Source: Plasmopara viticola
Lineage: Eukaryota > Oomycota > Peronosporomycetes > Peronosporales > Peronosporaceae
Length of the DNA: 64,000 bases
Assembly: GCA_001695595.3 (NCBI GenBank)
Contig: MBPM02000011.1
Span: forward strand, 248,001-312,000
Direction of reading: 5' to 3'
The notes below the pieces were generated by a model, which was not told the origin of the DNA, did not search any database, and saw only the letters and a list, made by a program, of their open reading frames with translations. This document shows positions 48,187 to 60,400 of the stretch, one piece after another. Made by a program: the position numbers and the translations under genes. Numbering within the stretch: position 1 is the stretch's first letter; each line of letters starts with the position of its first letter.

Positions 48187-51100
48187 TGAAAAGGTATATA
48201 GCTTCTCAATTTGCGCTCAACCCCTCGAGTCGAATTCAGAAGAACCCAAGTGTCTCATCGCCCGCAGCCACAAGCTCCAAGTCCGTCATCATGAAAGTAG
48301 CCAGTCAGCAATCAGCAGTCGTCCAACTGCATTCTGGGTCGGTGCAAAATCTGGACAATTCTTCCTGTCAGCGCCCATTTTCTACACCTAAATCAGATCT
48401 GCTGTCCAGTCAATGCAGCATTTCGGCATGTGAATTTAGTGCAATTCAGTCATCCGCGCCCTTTCGCCACAGGAATACGTGACGACAGCAGCCGATCCTC
48501 GCCCAAGTGACGCGGAAAAGATTCCGGCGAATATGGATGTGAATGAGGATCCCGTTCATGCTCCCCCCCTTGCTGCGTCTACTGCCTCTGATACCAGTCC
48601 TCCTATCCGTCTCGTGGATGTTATTCGCAACGCTGCTGCGTTTCGTCGTGACACTACTGCAGCGAATGATGCTCAGATGCGCATGGAAACTCCCAAGCCA
48701 CTCGTGAGTGATGTCGAAGCTAATGAAGCGCTCTACGACAATGGTACGCCGTGGTCGAAATTGTTCCCAGCATTTCCAGCGCTCGCTCGTATCAGCTGTT
48801 CCGTGCTCGTTACGCGCTTAAGTGCTGGAACATTGATGATCAAACAGACTCGCTCCATCGACGACGTGGTCAAGCAATTCGGTCAACAAGATGCCATCCT
48901 ACCAAGCAAGACGCAGTGGAGCAGCCGTCCCTAGGCTCAGCACCAGTGGAGTGTTTGCGCGTACTGCTTCGCAAACGATCCTGCAGCGGTTCGTTTGCGA
49001 ACAAATAAACCAATTCTTGCCGAAGTCTTTCGTGATAATCTCGTGGGGCAACTGTCAAAGCTACCTGGAGAAATTCTCAGCTTGTAGGTTAAGACACGCG
49101 AAGCATGTATGAAGCTTGAACGCCAAACCCTCCAGTTGTTGGGGGACTCGTTCAAGCTCAAGGATTTCGATGTCCTGGAAGAGAAATACTTTCTTGATGT
49201 TTCCAGCAACGACACAATCTTGATACTGACCAAATAATGAAGCGTTTGCTTGAGCTTAGCTGCCGACCTCTGTATGACACCTTCTGCGAAGTCAATGTTG
49301 TGACTGGCGTGACTACAGCTACTTGGCGTGTAAATTTTGGATCGACGACCTGTTTAATTGCGCTCATAACTGTTATTTAAAATATATAGTGAATAAATGG
49401 ACATTAATTATAATATTATATGGCACAGATGGAGCTTTGTCAGTGCTTTTATTGTCCGTGCACGACACGATCGCTTTTTTGGAGCTTCAAAGAGGGCACT
49501 GTGTGCGATCAAGTTATGTTTAGGGGTCGCTTCTTATCAGCCTACGGGGAGAATGCTTCTTTCCCATCTGAGCGATCGCGGTTTGGATAACGCTCTGCTT
49601 ATGCTCTCGACTCAAACGACCACCCACCATTACGCGGGACTTCGGTCCATTCCGTTTTAGTCGCAGCCCGTTCTCGTTTGCGCCAGTCTACTCAGCCTGT
49701 TGCCCGTCCGTTTGACTCTGCGTTGCAGTGTGGAGTTGCCAGTCCAGCCCCGACAACACCAACGCAGCTCACGTCCATGGCACTTGCCATGGTTTCAGCC
49801 CCGTCCGTGGGCCTCTCGTTTAGCAGCCGACCAAGCGGTTTAATGATACCACCACCCAGTCCTCTCCGCCGTCCAGCTCTTCTCTAAACGACACTGCAAT
49901 TGTGGGTCGTTGGAAACACACAAGCGTACTCGTAGCTCGGATGATTCCACGATATGACCAGCAAAGAACATCCCAAGGAAATTACCAGCTATTGTATTAG
50001 TGTGCTGGAGGAGATCGAGACGGAATACGATCTTGTTGACTTGTCTCATGGTCCAGACGTAAGACCCAGCTTTCAGATTTAGCCGACGATTGTCCACATT
50101 CCCGATGCTGTCAAGAAGTCGACTGAGACCTCGCATTTTCTGATCAAGCATCAAGCCAAGATCGTCAACACCGCTCATCCCGTTCCGGTGACAGAAACAA
50201 CAGAAGATATGCTTGGAGATGTTGCCGACACCGAATTAGATCTTCTCCCAGATCGTCTTGACAGCGGCTCGCGTACAAAGTACTCAACTCAGCGACAAAT
50301 GCCGACAAGCTGATCCAATTTGATCGTCAATCGCCGCTAGCGCTAGACACGCTATCCTCGAGCAGATGCGTGGTGATGATTGCAACTTCCAAGATGTCAC
50401 CCATTCGTTGGATCTGTTGACAGTATCCCCGTATCGACACGGAAGAACAGTGCGATGGCTCACCATCTCTGCGTGGTGGAAACAAACGAACGTGTGGTGG
50501 CATCAATTCAAGTGGACGGTGACGTACAGCAATCTACCAGATACATACCAGTGTGCACACCTGTTACAACAATAAGTTCGGTTGCACGCCGACCGCCAGC
50601 TTGAACTTATGATACCAGATTCATTCGTTCGAGGCAGAGCCCAGCTACATATCGATTGGTATGATGACAGAGCTCGACCGAAGCTTTTAAATGCATCTTG
50701 CGCGTCGATTCCGTCTCCGCTTCTTGTCCGACTTCTTTTGTGCAGGTTGTACGTGGCCCAGCTCTAGTGTGTTTGTCGAGGCGTTCGTTGATTACACGCT
50801 ACTCTCTAGGCCAGTCTACACAAAGTCTGTGATGTTGAAGAGACTCTACCGGAAGCTTAAGCAACTGGTAGAGCGGGTGTGTCCGTTGCGAGAACGACTC
50901 GAAAGTGTTGGCAGTACGACACTACTGTTTTGTGACGTTGCGATGTCCACGAGATCGTACTAACTCCCCACCAGCCCAGAGAAGCTACTTCTATGCCTCG
51001 TGTGGTCGGCCACACTACCGCACAAGCCCCACTCAGTGATCGAGCACTATATCCAACGGACGGATAGTACCGCACTAGTTGCGTGGGTTGTACGTCGGCT

Positions 51101-51700
51101 CCTGTTACCGATATTTAGAGACCTACAATTTTGTGTGGCTAAACAGTTGCTCCCGGTACGCTCTCGCTTCTATGTTTTACAGAGCACCAATCTCGAGATC
51201 GTCTGCCGTGTGCGCGAGGTTTGTGCGGCCCGTCGAACCCTGTGCGGCCCGTCGGCTATGGTTGTTGTTGCAACCCGCGTGGATGTGCTTCTTCGAAGCG
51301 CATCCAACATGGAGTGGTATCGCGACCGCCAAGCTCCACCTAGTGCGCCTGACTGGGTAGAACACAAGAGTGTGGTGTATGGCATGTGGGGTGTACTGTG
51401 TGCAGTGATGCTCCACTTCCTATGGACCGACCGCAATCGTTTTCTCATCGACGGCCGCCAACTAACACCACCAATCTCGGCGCTTGCGATGATTTTCATA
51501 ACTTTCAGTGCACATGTGCGCTATTGTCGCCGGAGGGTCCATACAGACGACGATGAAACAGTCTCACTCAATGCAGTACTAAACCAAATGAAGATTGCAC
51601 GCAACATGGTTTCGGTTATGAAAGCGCATGGTACACCGTTCGTGGTCCGACACAAGCGTGTGGTTTGACAATGACGTATGGTATATGGAGATATCAAAAA
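48187..51700 (+). mobile_element. Decayed LINE-like (non-LTR) retrotransposon remnant
   Basis: Broken frames from 48,187 to about 49,380 have the flavour of LINE ORF1/gag proteins: a Ser/Pro-rich start, then NGTPWSKLFPAFPAL, EACMKLERQTLQLLGDSFK and VTTATWRVNFGSTTC. A 222-codon frame at 51,000-51,668 (HFLWTDRNRFLIDG and following) resembles the C-terminal end of LINE ORF2. The endonuclease and the RT catalytic core are not recognisable between them. Identification rests on remembered similarity to oomycete LINE proteins, so it is tentative. Confidence 0.45.
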
Positions 51701-51944
51701 CTTCGTTGCTTGCACTACCGCGTACTACCACCCCAGATTTGAAACAGCTACAAACCAGACCGTCACGACAATTATTCACTGTATGCATGTATATTTAAGT
51801 CTTTAGATAGTGCATTTAAAAAAATCACTTGTCTAATCGTCATATTGAAGACACGTTCAATCGTACTAATAAAAATACGTCTGTCACACAAGAAATTTGA
51901 ATAACCCTTCTATAGACCAACTTGACTAACTTGTGCATGACTTG

Positions 51945-52265
51945 TCCTTAATGTAATGTAATGTATTACGTTATCGCGTTGCCATGTTATGCACGTGCTA
52001 GGCTCAGTCTGGCTAGTCCACGGCATAGAGTGGTGTCCGCATACGTCGGGCCTCGCTCGGCGGGCAGTGCAGTCAGCACCGAGGCCGTGAGGGTCTTCCA
52101 TTATTTTGTTTAGCTCTGACTTGGTAAGAGCCCTGGTGGCGCCCTGGTGCTGGAGACCGTCGCGTCGAGGGTGAGACTCGTTAGAGACCTGCAGATGCCC
52201 GAGAGCACCTGCCCGAAGCGCGCGAGCATTTAGCCCTCGCGCTTGGAAGGAGGGCGTCACCCCAA
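51945..52265 (-). repeat. GC-rich SINE-like or LINE-tail unit
   Basis: A roughly 320-bp island, clearly richer in G+C than its surroundings, ends on the minus strand in a short ATTAC-type simple repeat (near 51,952-51,972). Such tails are common at 3' ends of non-LTR elements and SINEs. The minus strand is also open for 116 codons, without a recognised domain. No clear tRNA-type A or B box was found. Confidence 0.3.
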
Positions 52266-53045
52266 CCTTTTTCGAAGTGTCTTGTCCTTATTCTGTTAAA
52301 AAGACGTATTGTCCAGCCTTTTTGTAGCTCTAGCCAATTCATATGCTTTGCGAACATTGGTCAAAAGCACTTGCAACAAAACGGAACCCTTTCGCCACAC
52401 AAATACTCCCACATCCAATTAAATTACTTAGATCGCACCTTTATCTGTGAGTTATAACTTGTGAATCGAAAGGAAAAGCGACTCTTTTCTGATGCAAAGG
52501 GTAATTCGACGTTTCAATTTGAGCTCACACGCAGAAAAGAAGGCCATTTTCTGAAGCCGAGACGTAATACGAAAGTGTTGTTTTTAGCCGGAAAGATCAT
52601 ATTGCTTTTTCAGGGTGATCGAGCATTGCGACATCCTAAAAGATAAGCAGTTTGCGGCAAATTTTTGCTTGGTTTGCGATATTATAAGTAGGTAATAGGC
52701 GGCAGTCACTTTATCTAGAAGACACCAGTGCGTTGCTATCAAGCTGAAAAGGTTTGACAGGGTATAAACCCTGACATAGGACAATTTCTGCATTGTGTAA
52801 CGACGTGGGCCATACCGGCATGTCACGGTATGTGGTCACCGCTATCACACTCAATATCACCTGGGCTAAGGCCCCATGTTGGAAATTCCATGCCGAGACT
52901 CGTCTTTTCTGTGTATCGTGAACTCGCAGGCCGGATGGTAACTCTCGGTGAATAGCAACGATTACTGATTTATTGTTGTCGGGGCTAAAAATCGAGTGCG
53001 TAAATGTTGTAGCTGGCGCCGAAGACCTTTAAAACAGCACATTTA
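52266..53045. other. Intergenic, no gene; possible solo LTR fragment
   Basis: No coding block. A TGTAACGACGTGGGCC string at 52,796 looks like the start of some gypsy LTRs, but no matching end or target duplication could be found. Confidence 0.3.
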
Positions 53046-56000
53046 TTAGCGGTTTAAAGTCAAAGCGTTTTTAAGGAACATACCTGCATAGTCTAGATCT
53101 GCATAACGAAGCACGTACAAGTGATGCAGCAAATTTTTGTTGATTTTACCGGTAATATTGATCGTCGAGACTTCATTACTCGAGTTTTCACCAGTCTCAC
53201 GGTCAAGTCGCAACTTTTGATAGGTTCGCTCTGCCTCACGAATCACTTCTGCAGGCAACCCACTGAGCGCGGCTGTCTTAATGCCATACATGTCGATAGA
53301 TGGAAAGGGGCCGTCTTTTAGCACATAACGAAAATGCAAAGAATTCTGATACCGCAGCAAACATCAGTACGCTTTGCCCCCCATATCAGTAACACCAGGC
53401 AACGCACAGTGTTTGATCCGATTCCCATATGGTAGCAACGACAGCGAGGATACAGCTGAGCGAGACGATTAAGCTGGTGATAATGGGTTGCAAAGCACGT
53501 GTACGTTCCTCTGTGAATCAATTCTTCACTAATGCTCCATGCAATGGCAGCCCCTTCGTCGTTAGCTGTACCTCGGCCTAATTCATCGATTAATACCAGC
53601 GACCTCGGTGTGCATGATTCCAAGATGAATGCCGTCTCAGTCATCTCGACGGCAAAAGAACTTGCATTTTCTTCCATGTCATCCGATGTCCCGAATCTGG
53701 TGCAAATTCTATCCCGAATCGGAATAGCGGCTTCAGATGCAGGAACGTAACACCCCATTTGAGCCATAATTGTGATTAGTGCTGTTGCCCGCAGGTAGGT
53801 CGATTTGCCTGCACAATTTGGTCCAGTGACAACTAATACAAAAATTGTAAGCTGAAAAGATCGGAAAAACTCCTTACGCGTAGGTTGCCTTACGGTGGAA
53901 TGTACTCGATGGATCAAAAAACTTGTTGAAACAAGTAAGCACGACCTAAGAAATACTAATAAGACTTTGCAAGATAGCTTACGGTGTCGCTTGGAATGTA
54001 TGCTCGATCTTTCAAAACGCGCTCGACGAGTGGATGTCGGCCCTTTTTGACAATAAGATTTCCATGCTCGGTGACTGTCGGCCGTGTGTCTGAATGTAAG
54101 GCGCATCATGAACTACAATAAGTGGACTTGGTTCGATGGGTAATGTCCTTACATGGTTGGTCTGGGGGCGAGAGAGCTACAACATTCACGAAGCTGCAAA
54201 TAAAGCACAACATCACATTCACGATCACAACTCGTAACTATTGAGCTTTACCTGAGAAGCATATCGAGCAATGCAATACTTTCAACCATCGCATGCATAG
54301 TCGAGGCTCTAGGGCGAATTTTGTCGAGAAGCTGCTGAATAACATCGTTCGACAGCTTGTAGACTGCGGTTACGGCTTCCATGAGCCTTACATTTAGCGA
54401 AACTAGCGCTTTGGTAGAGCAACAGATCACTGTGAAAAGCACAACACTAGGTCAGAGACACACTTCCAATTTCATTAAATTGAGCGAGCTATAATAACCA
54501 TTTCGAGTCGTCACCCTCTCGATGAAGCTCGCAGGTAACTCTTTAGTGTTGACGGGAACGGCCAAATGATATCCCCGTCTTGCCCTTACGAGGATGTTTT
54601 TTAATTAGAAAAAGCAATACACAGTGCAGCCGTAATAGCTTACGTATAATTAAGCCGAATTGGGATTCCGAGATTCTCCTTGTAAGTGTGTACAACTTCG
54701 TGAATTTTTTCAATTGTGTCAAGGTAAGTTCGTCGTGCGACGTCAAGCATGCCGTCAACACCAGCTCTCACAGCAAAACATTCTTGGATGCGCTTTTGCG
54801 CAGCAGAACGGCAAACCTTCACCCTATTTAATAGGCTAAAATGAAAACGTCATTGGTAGCATCGCACTACGCAAACATACCTGTCGTTTACAACACGCTC
54901 AATGTCTGCTTTGATGCCTGTGAAGTGCTCGTCGCACAAACTTAACAAAACGGCTTGTCAACTCTGCTCTTCGTTGCCATTATGACAATAACCATGCGCA
55001 CCTTTGGACTATCGAGTCAAGCAATAGACACGGTTGATCAAGTTTTACCGAAGTTGTTTTTAAGCACGAAACCATTTTTGGCAGGCATTCTAATGTATGC
55101 TTTAGTGCAATCACGCTGCCTATGGCAATTCGTGAAATACGTGGAGTAATAGCTTTGGGAACAAACACAAGCTGACCCTTCAAGAATATAATTATTCGGG
55201 ACTATAAATTATACGATGTGCAAATTAGCTCACCAGCAGCCGATCCAAGTCAACAAATTCACGCAGCTCCTCCATAACATCAAAAAACCACGCGGGATTA
55301 TCAAGGAATATTCCGACAACTTCGTGGCGCGCCTGACTAAAAACGAAATGTGGAATAGAAAAACAATTTCGGGAATTATGGCAATAAGCAGATCATTACA
55401 TAGTTTTCAAGTGGCACGTCGGTTGCAGCATCTAAAAGTCAGGTATGCTTCATTAGACGTGACAACATTATTCATCAAATGACATTTTAAGGTCACCGTC
55501 GATCTTAACAGCCGGTTTCCGGCAGACGTCTGTGTATTATTTAGCATCTTGCAAAGAGACTGTAATAAAAATCAAGTGTTAGTATTATCTAAGAAAAACG
55601 CACCCGTGTCAAGATCTACCTGATGGTCTTTTCTTCCTCGCGCACCTTGAACTAATTCAAGTGAAGAGATTGTCGCCTGGTCCAACAGTAGCTTCCGTGT
55701 TGACGGACTGAGAACAACCTGTCGCGTATGAGGTAGAAGCATTGCTCGATTTCATACCCAAGGATGTTACAAATAAGATACCTTCATGCTTTTTTCGGCA
55801 ATGTACACCCCTTGTATATACTCGATGTATTTTATAACGCACGCCACCGAAGCCATAGCGACGTAGTTCTAGTGTCGAAGACTTGATATCAGCACACAAT
55901 ATAATTAGTACGTTGTTGCTGTAATAACGTACCCGTCCAATATTTATGTCAACATTGTTTGCCATCACACGCTTGATATCTTCTGCTCCTTTTGTCTGAC

Positions 56001-56640
56001 TGTATAACACACAAATTTCCAAGTCAACTAATGTTATTTCACATGCACAACATATTTGCTCACTTGAAGTACTTTCGTGCGAGTGGTACGACCCGGCAGC
56101 TCGATTCAGCGAAGCTTTTAGAGATTTCTTCATTGATTTTTCGAGCCTTGGAGGCTTCAACCACAAGAATTTCTACGGGCTTCGAGCGAAATATCTATTA
56201 GACTAAATGCGGACGCATGGCATCCATAAGTATTTCTACCTGATAAGCTTTGAGGAGTGAAATTGTGTCCACGTAGGAGTGCGAGTCAATAACCGTCCAG
56301 AGAAGCAACTCATAAGGTGAAACCAAGTCGATCGCACAGATTCCTGAGCAAGTCAAATGCTAAAGTATAAGCATAATGCCTCTTGAGTTGATAAATTTTG
56401 TGAGCTACCTATTTCTCGGGCGCGGTTTTCGGCCACAGCCGCGATGAGAAATGACGAATTTGAATCGATATCAATTGATGTGGAGCTTCTCGACCCCTCA
56501 CGGCTTGAAAGTATGCTACTAGGGCGATATGCTGGTCCCGTGGCGTATGCCACAGCTTCGTCAGGTGGCGGAACGTTGTAGCGTGGTGGCTTAATGGCTC
56601 GTTCATCAAGCTCCACTCGGGAAGAGATAACTTCTTCCAT
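53046..56640 (-). CDS. MSH4: MutS homologue MSH4, 19 exons
   Basis: Meiotic MutS protein that pairs with MSH5 to stabilise recombination intermediates for crossovers. Nineteen exons join in frame to 827 residues: 56409-56640, 56240-56343, 56064-56179, 55933-55999, 55782-55868, 55620-55718, 55497-55559, 55400-55431, 55234-55336, 55002-55177, 54881-54940, 54644-54823, 54499-54584, 54252-54429, 54153-54193, 53983-54089, 53894-53921, 53408-53832, 53046-53345. There is no N-terminal mismatch-binding domain, as expected for MSH4/5. Visible: connector (REIGICAIDLVSPYELLL), core (TISSLELVQGARGRKDHQ), clamp (FAVRAGVDGMLDVARRTY, then ARRGYHLAVPV), Walker A TGPNCAGKST (590-598), Walker B SLVLIDELGRGT (664-675), FATHYHQL, and the C-terminal helix-turn-helix region. 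Introns are 56-69 nt. Confidence 0.93.
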
Positions 56641-57370
56641 TGTGCAATAACTAGCTTGTCGATAATTTGGGGAGTGCGCAAAACAATGATGGTCGCTTCA
56701 ATACAGATGTTAAAGGCAACGTCAACATAAATGGATACATGAATTAAAAGAAAAGTAAGTGTAAGGGGCAACCGTTAGAAGGTGTAAATTTATACAGTTT
56801 AATTCACAGATACCTAGAATCCCAGTTTAAATTCCCTTTTCAAGATAGCACTCCAAGCCCGTAATACTCAAAACTTCTGCTAAATAGAAAGAAAAGCAAG
56901 TTTTGTCTTTTGGATCGAAGAGGTAGAGATGCCGCCATAATTACAGGTGATCAAGTGCGTGTTGCATTCACATTCGCTTGCTGTAAGACTAGGCTAAAAA
57001 CTGACCATTTATCCGTAAACTTGCATAACCTGAATAGTTTTACGAAAACATACAAGAGCAACTTTTCAAACGGCAAACATTTAGTTCTATCAGCGTTCAA
57101 GCTTCCTTATCTACAAGCAAGGAGGGTGCACGCTTAATACGTTATAATTAGAAGAGTTGACAGCTTTTATTGCTGGAACGTCACTCCTCAAACGAACCAA
57201 CGTGATTCTGCCCTGAAATCTTTAAGGTTGGTTCTCATGCTACTCAACTATTTACCTCATTGCATAGGTGAAGTAGCTGCTTAACAACATGCCCGCGTGC
57301 ACGTTGTATAATGCTTAAGATTTGGTACTCGATTGGGATAAGGTACTCGGATGTGCTTACTACGATGAAT
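56641..57370. other. Upstream of MSH4, no gene seen
   Basis: Includes the presumed MSH4 promoter. I find no clear initiator match and no other coding region. Confidence 0.4.
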
Positions 57371-57374
57371 AGTA

Positions 57375-57460
57375 CGCATAGCGTTATGTTAAAGGGATGC
57401 TACAAGGCAACCCAGCGCCCCGGTGACATTTGATCGTATGGTCACACAGAAAAATTCAAT
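57375..57460 (+). mobile_element. Short Ty3/gypsy reverse-transcriptase fragment
   Basis: MLQGNPAPR followed after a one-base frame change by TFDRMVT matches the RT box usually read as MPFGL-NAPATF-RMV. Nothing else of the element can be followed confidently. Confidence 0.4.
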
Positions 57461-57469
57461 GATTACGGC

Positions 57470-60400
57470 TTGTCGATGTCAACTTGCGCTATCTTCAAGT
57501 GGTCCTGGTTGACCGAATGTACGTGCTTGACATTGCTTAAAAAACGGCCTGGCTGCGATTATTCTGGAGCAACCCTGGACCCTGAGGCCGCGAAAGAGAC
57601 AACAAAACGTATTTGTACATGTGAATCATAGCTTTGTGTCAAGAAGTCGCTTCCTTTTGCACTAGGATCACCCGGCCACTCAAATGGCAGCCTTGGGACC
57701 GGAACCGTAGTCAATACGGGCACTGTCTGTTGACGCCGAATGTAAGAACAACGCTTCGGATAGGTGCGGGGGCACCCACAAACTTGTATAAGGCTCGAAG
57801 TGCCAAGGACTATAATACCGTCCATACAAAAATGTTGGGTACTTCGGCATCGTCTTTGGAAAATCGATGGTGTACGCCAGTCTATACCTTTCCAGAATTG
57901 TGAAATATTTGATGAAGCAATGTTTCTTTTTATCTAAACGACTTTACAAGCATTAGTATTTTAATATTCAAGTGCACCATTTGGCAGAAAAATAGCATTT
58001 CTTACTTTTCTATTGTAGGCGAAGTCTTTTGCCCCGCTAAAAATTTTTTTGCGGCTTTCTGCAATATGATAGCCTTCAAAAGGAAAATGGTCTCAAGAGG
58101 ATAAACAAAAAAATTTAAGAGCCTCACCTTCACGCATCATAATATCACTTGTTTTTTCAAAGAGTCAAAGAAGACTCACAGTATTTCAGCCTACTTTCTA
58201 AAAGGCGCGAAAGTTAGGTATGCGAAGACTTCAGTTTTAAGAGCAATCCAACTATTGACAGGTTATCGGTCCACAAACGTGGCACCTTAGCTTACGTGCC
58301 ACTCAAACTACACTGCTGACCCTTTGTATTTATCAGTCGATGGTCTGTAAGCCAACAATAAAGCAGTCTCCTCAGGCACTTCTTGATGGACAAGGCTGGC
58401 GGTCGTTTTACATGAAGAGGGTTATTAAAGAAGCGCTTTCACCGGCAGCAAGAGCTTCCTATGGAGTGGGGAATTACCTCACTTGACAATGTTCGTGAGT
58501 TTTGTTGGACTGGAATCAGCATAATTACCCGGAACGTTGCATTCTGGATTTAGAAGCAGCCACCGCTTTGAAAGTAAGTCGCGGTCTTTTAGCTTCACAC
58601 TAAGTATTCCATATCCGTGCTTGGCACTTAGAATCTCGGCACCCGGCTTAGCTTAATACCAAAGCTGAGACATCCCCATCAAACAAGCAAATTTAATTTA
58701 AAGTCACGGACACTACGTTGTTTGTCCAATGCGAAATAAATTTTACATCCTGTAACCTTTTACTTAGTCGCAGAGTGGCTTCTCTGTTTACAATGTGGTG
58801 ATGACAGTGGTTAAGGGCTACCCAGGTATCTTCGGGGTGTAAGCTATCCCTGTCCTCTAGCTTCTTACGATGCCAAGAAAATTCCTTAACTTTAATTTTA
58901 TGGGTGCCAAAGCGCGTATATAGCCGTAATTAGGTCGTCCAGAAATAATAACTCCGTTTGAGTCCAGTGTTTATTATAGATACAACGCGAGGAGTAGCCT
59001 CTAAAATATATCGCGGAGCGCAAAGCAGATGAGAATACTGTTTTGGTCAATGGCCATCTTTATAGGAAAATATATAATGGGAAGGGTCTCATCTTCTTTG
59101 TTCAAATTGTCGTTTTAAGAGTCCCGCTGGACGGAACCTTCTGTCCGTACTCGGCGGCAGGCTAATCACATAGTTCATTTTCCACTGCGTCAGTCATTTG
59201 ACCATTGGACCCTTTCGTGGATCTTACGGTAAATTAAAATTTAAATTCCAATCTCCTGTTCCTATTACCCAGCGCTTGTGATACGTCAGCAAGGGTCTTC
59301 CAAACAAAGTCTTAGTCCTAAGAATCGCTAGGAAGTTTCCTGTCTACAGGCGAGACAGTTTGCATGGCCGTCGAGTTGACGACAAGTCTACAACATTTCT
59401 CGACTTATCTTTGGGCTATGATGGTGGCAGCGTCGTTGCCAACGTTTGAGTTGTTAACAGATTTAGCGGCGTATCTCCAGGCGAAAACTCGCCAAAGCAT
59501 CTGTGGCGCTTTCGATCAATGTCAAAGTTTAAAATTAGGGTCTTCGAGCAAAAAATAACGTTAGGTGCACGTTCTTTACCGTGATATTGATCAAATGTTT
59601 TCTAAAAATCGCTACCCGATCGGCTTAATGGCGGACGAAATACTCATCATTTGACGCCTAAAGTTGGTGCAGCTATTGTTGTAAGCGCAATTTTTAGACA
59701 AAAAGGTCTTTATTGGTGTAGATGCACCTTTAGGCGCCGATTTAACCAAGATGGAGCACATTTACCATTCGATGATCCGGCCGACTGGCAGTCTTCTCCG
59801 TGTAGAAGTCAATAAGTACTCATATCTTTGTTATCAAATGTATTTGAAGTATTAGAGGGAATAAATGTAAATAGCCGTAATAAAAATCAAGCTATTATAA
59901 GGTCGGATTCCTATGAAAAAAACTTAAGAAATGGTGATTTCCGATTTACGACAGACGTTAAAATGGGTTTTACTGAGCATTCCGAAAGATATACTACAGA
60001 ATAAAGTCCTTGCCAAGATTTTGGCAGCGAGTTTATGCGCTTACTGAGGCCATACATAATGCCAGAGAACATAGATATTGTGCTGAATAGATCGTTGCTT
60101 AAACCGCATGCTATTACCCACTTCGGTCTCGGTGAAAATGAGCAGTAGACTATTTAAAGATCGTATATCTTCCGGCACGCCTCATCCGGGCAAGGTGTTG
60201 TGTGACCCACTGCATCAAAAGTGGACTTTTGACATTATTCCAGCTTTTGCTTGTATAGTGTAGGTTTTCATTTATCAGAATTGCTTCCAATTGACCATTT
60301 TAGCGATTTAACAATATTTTTTTTGGCTAGGGTTCTACCGTTCACATGGAAAGAATAGAAAGAAATGTTCTTATAATAAATGTATATCTTTTTGGATGCA

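Noticed and set aside
55048..55052. GTAAAAC donor for MSH4 intron 10
   Set aside because: A phase-0 donor here finds no acceptor that keeps the downstream frame. The GTGCGC donor at 55,001 with the acceptor at 54,941 restores both frame and family pattern, so MSH4 is not frameshifted.
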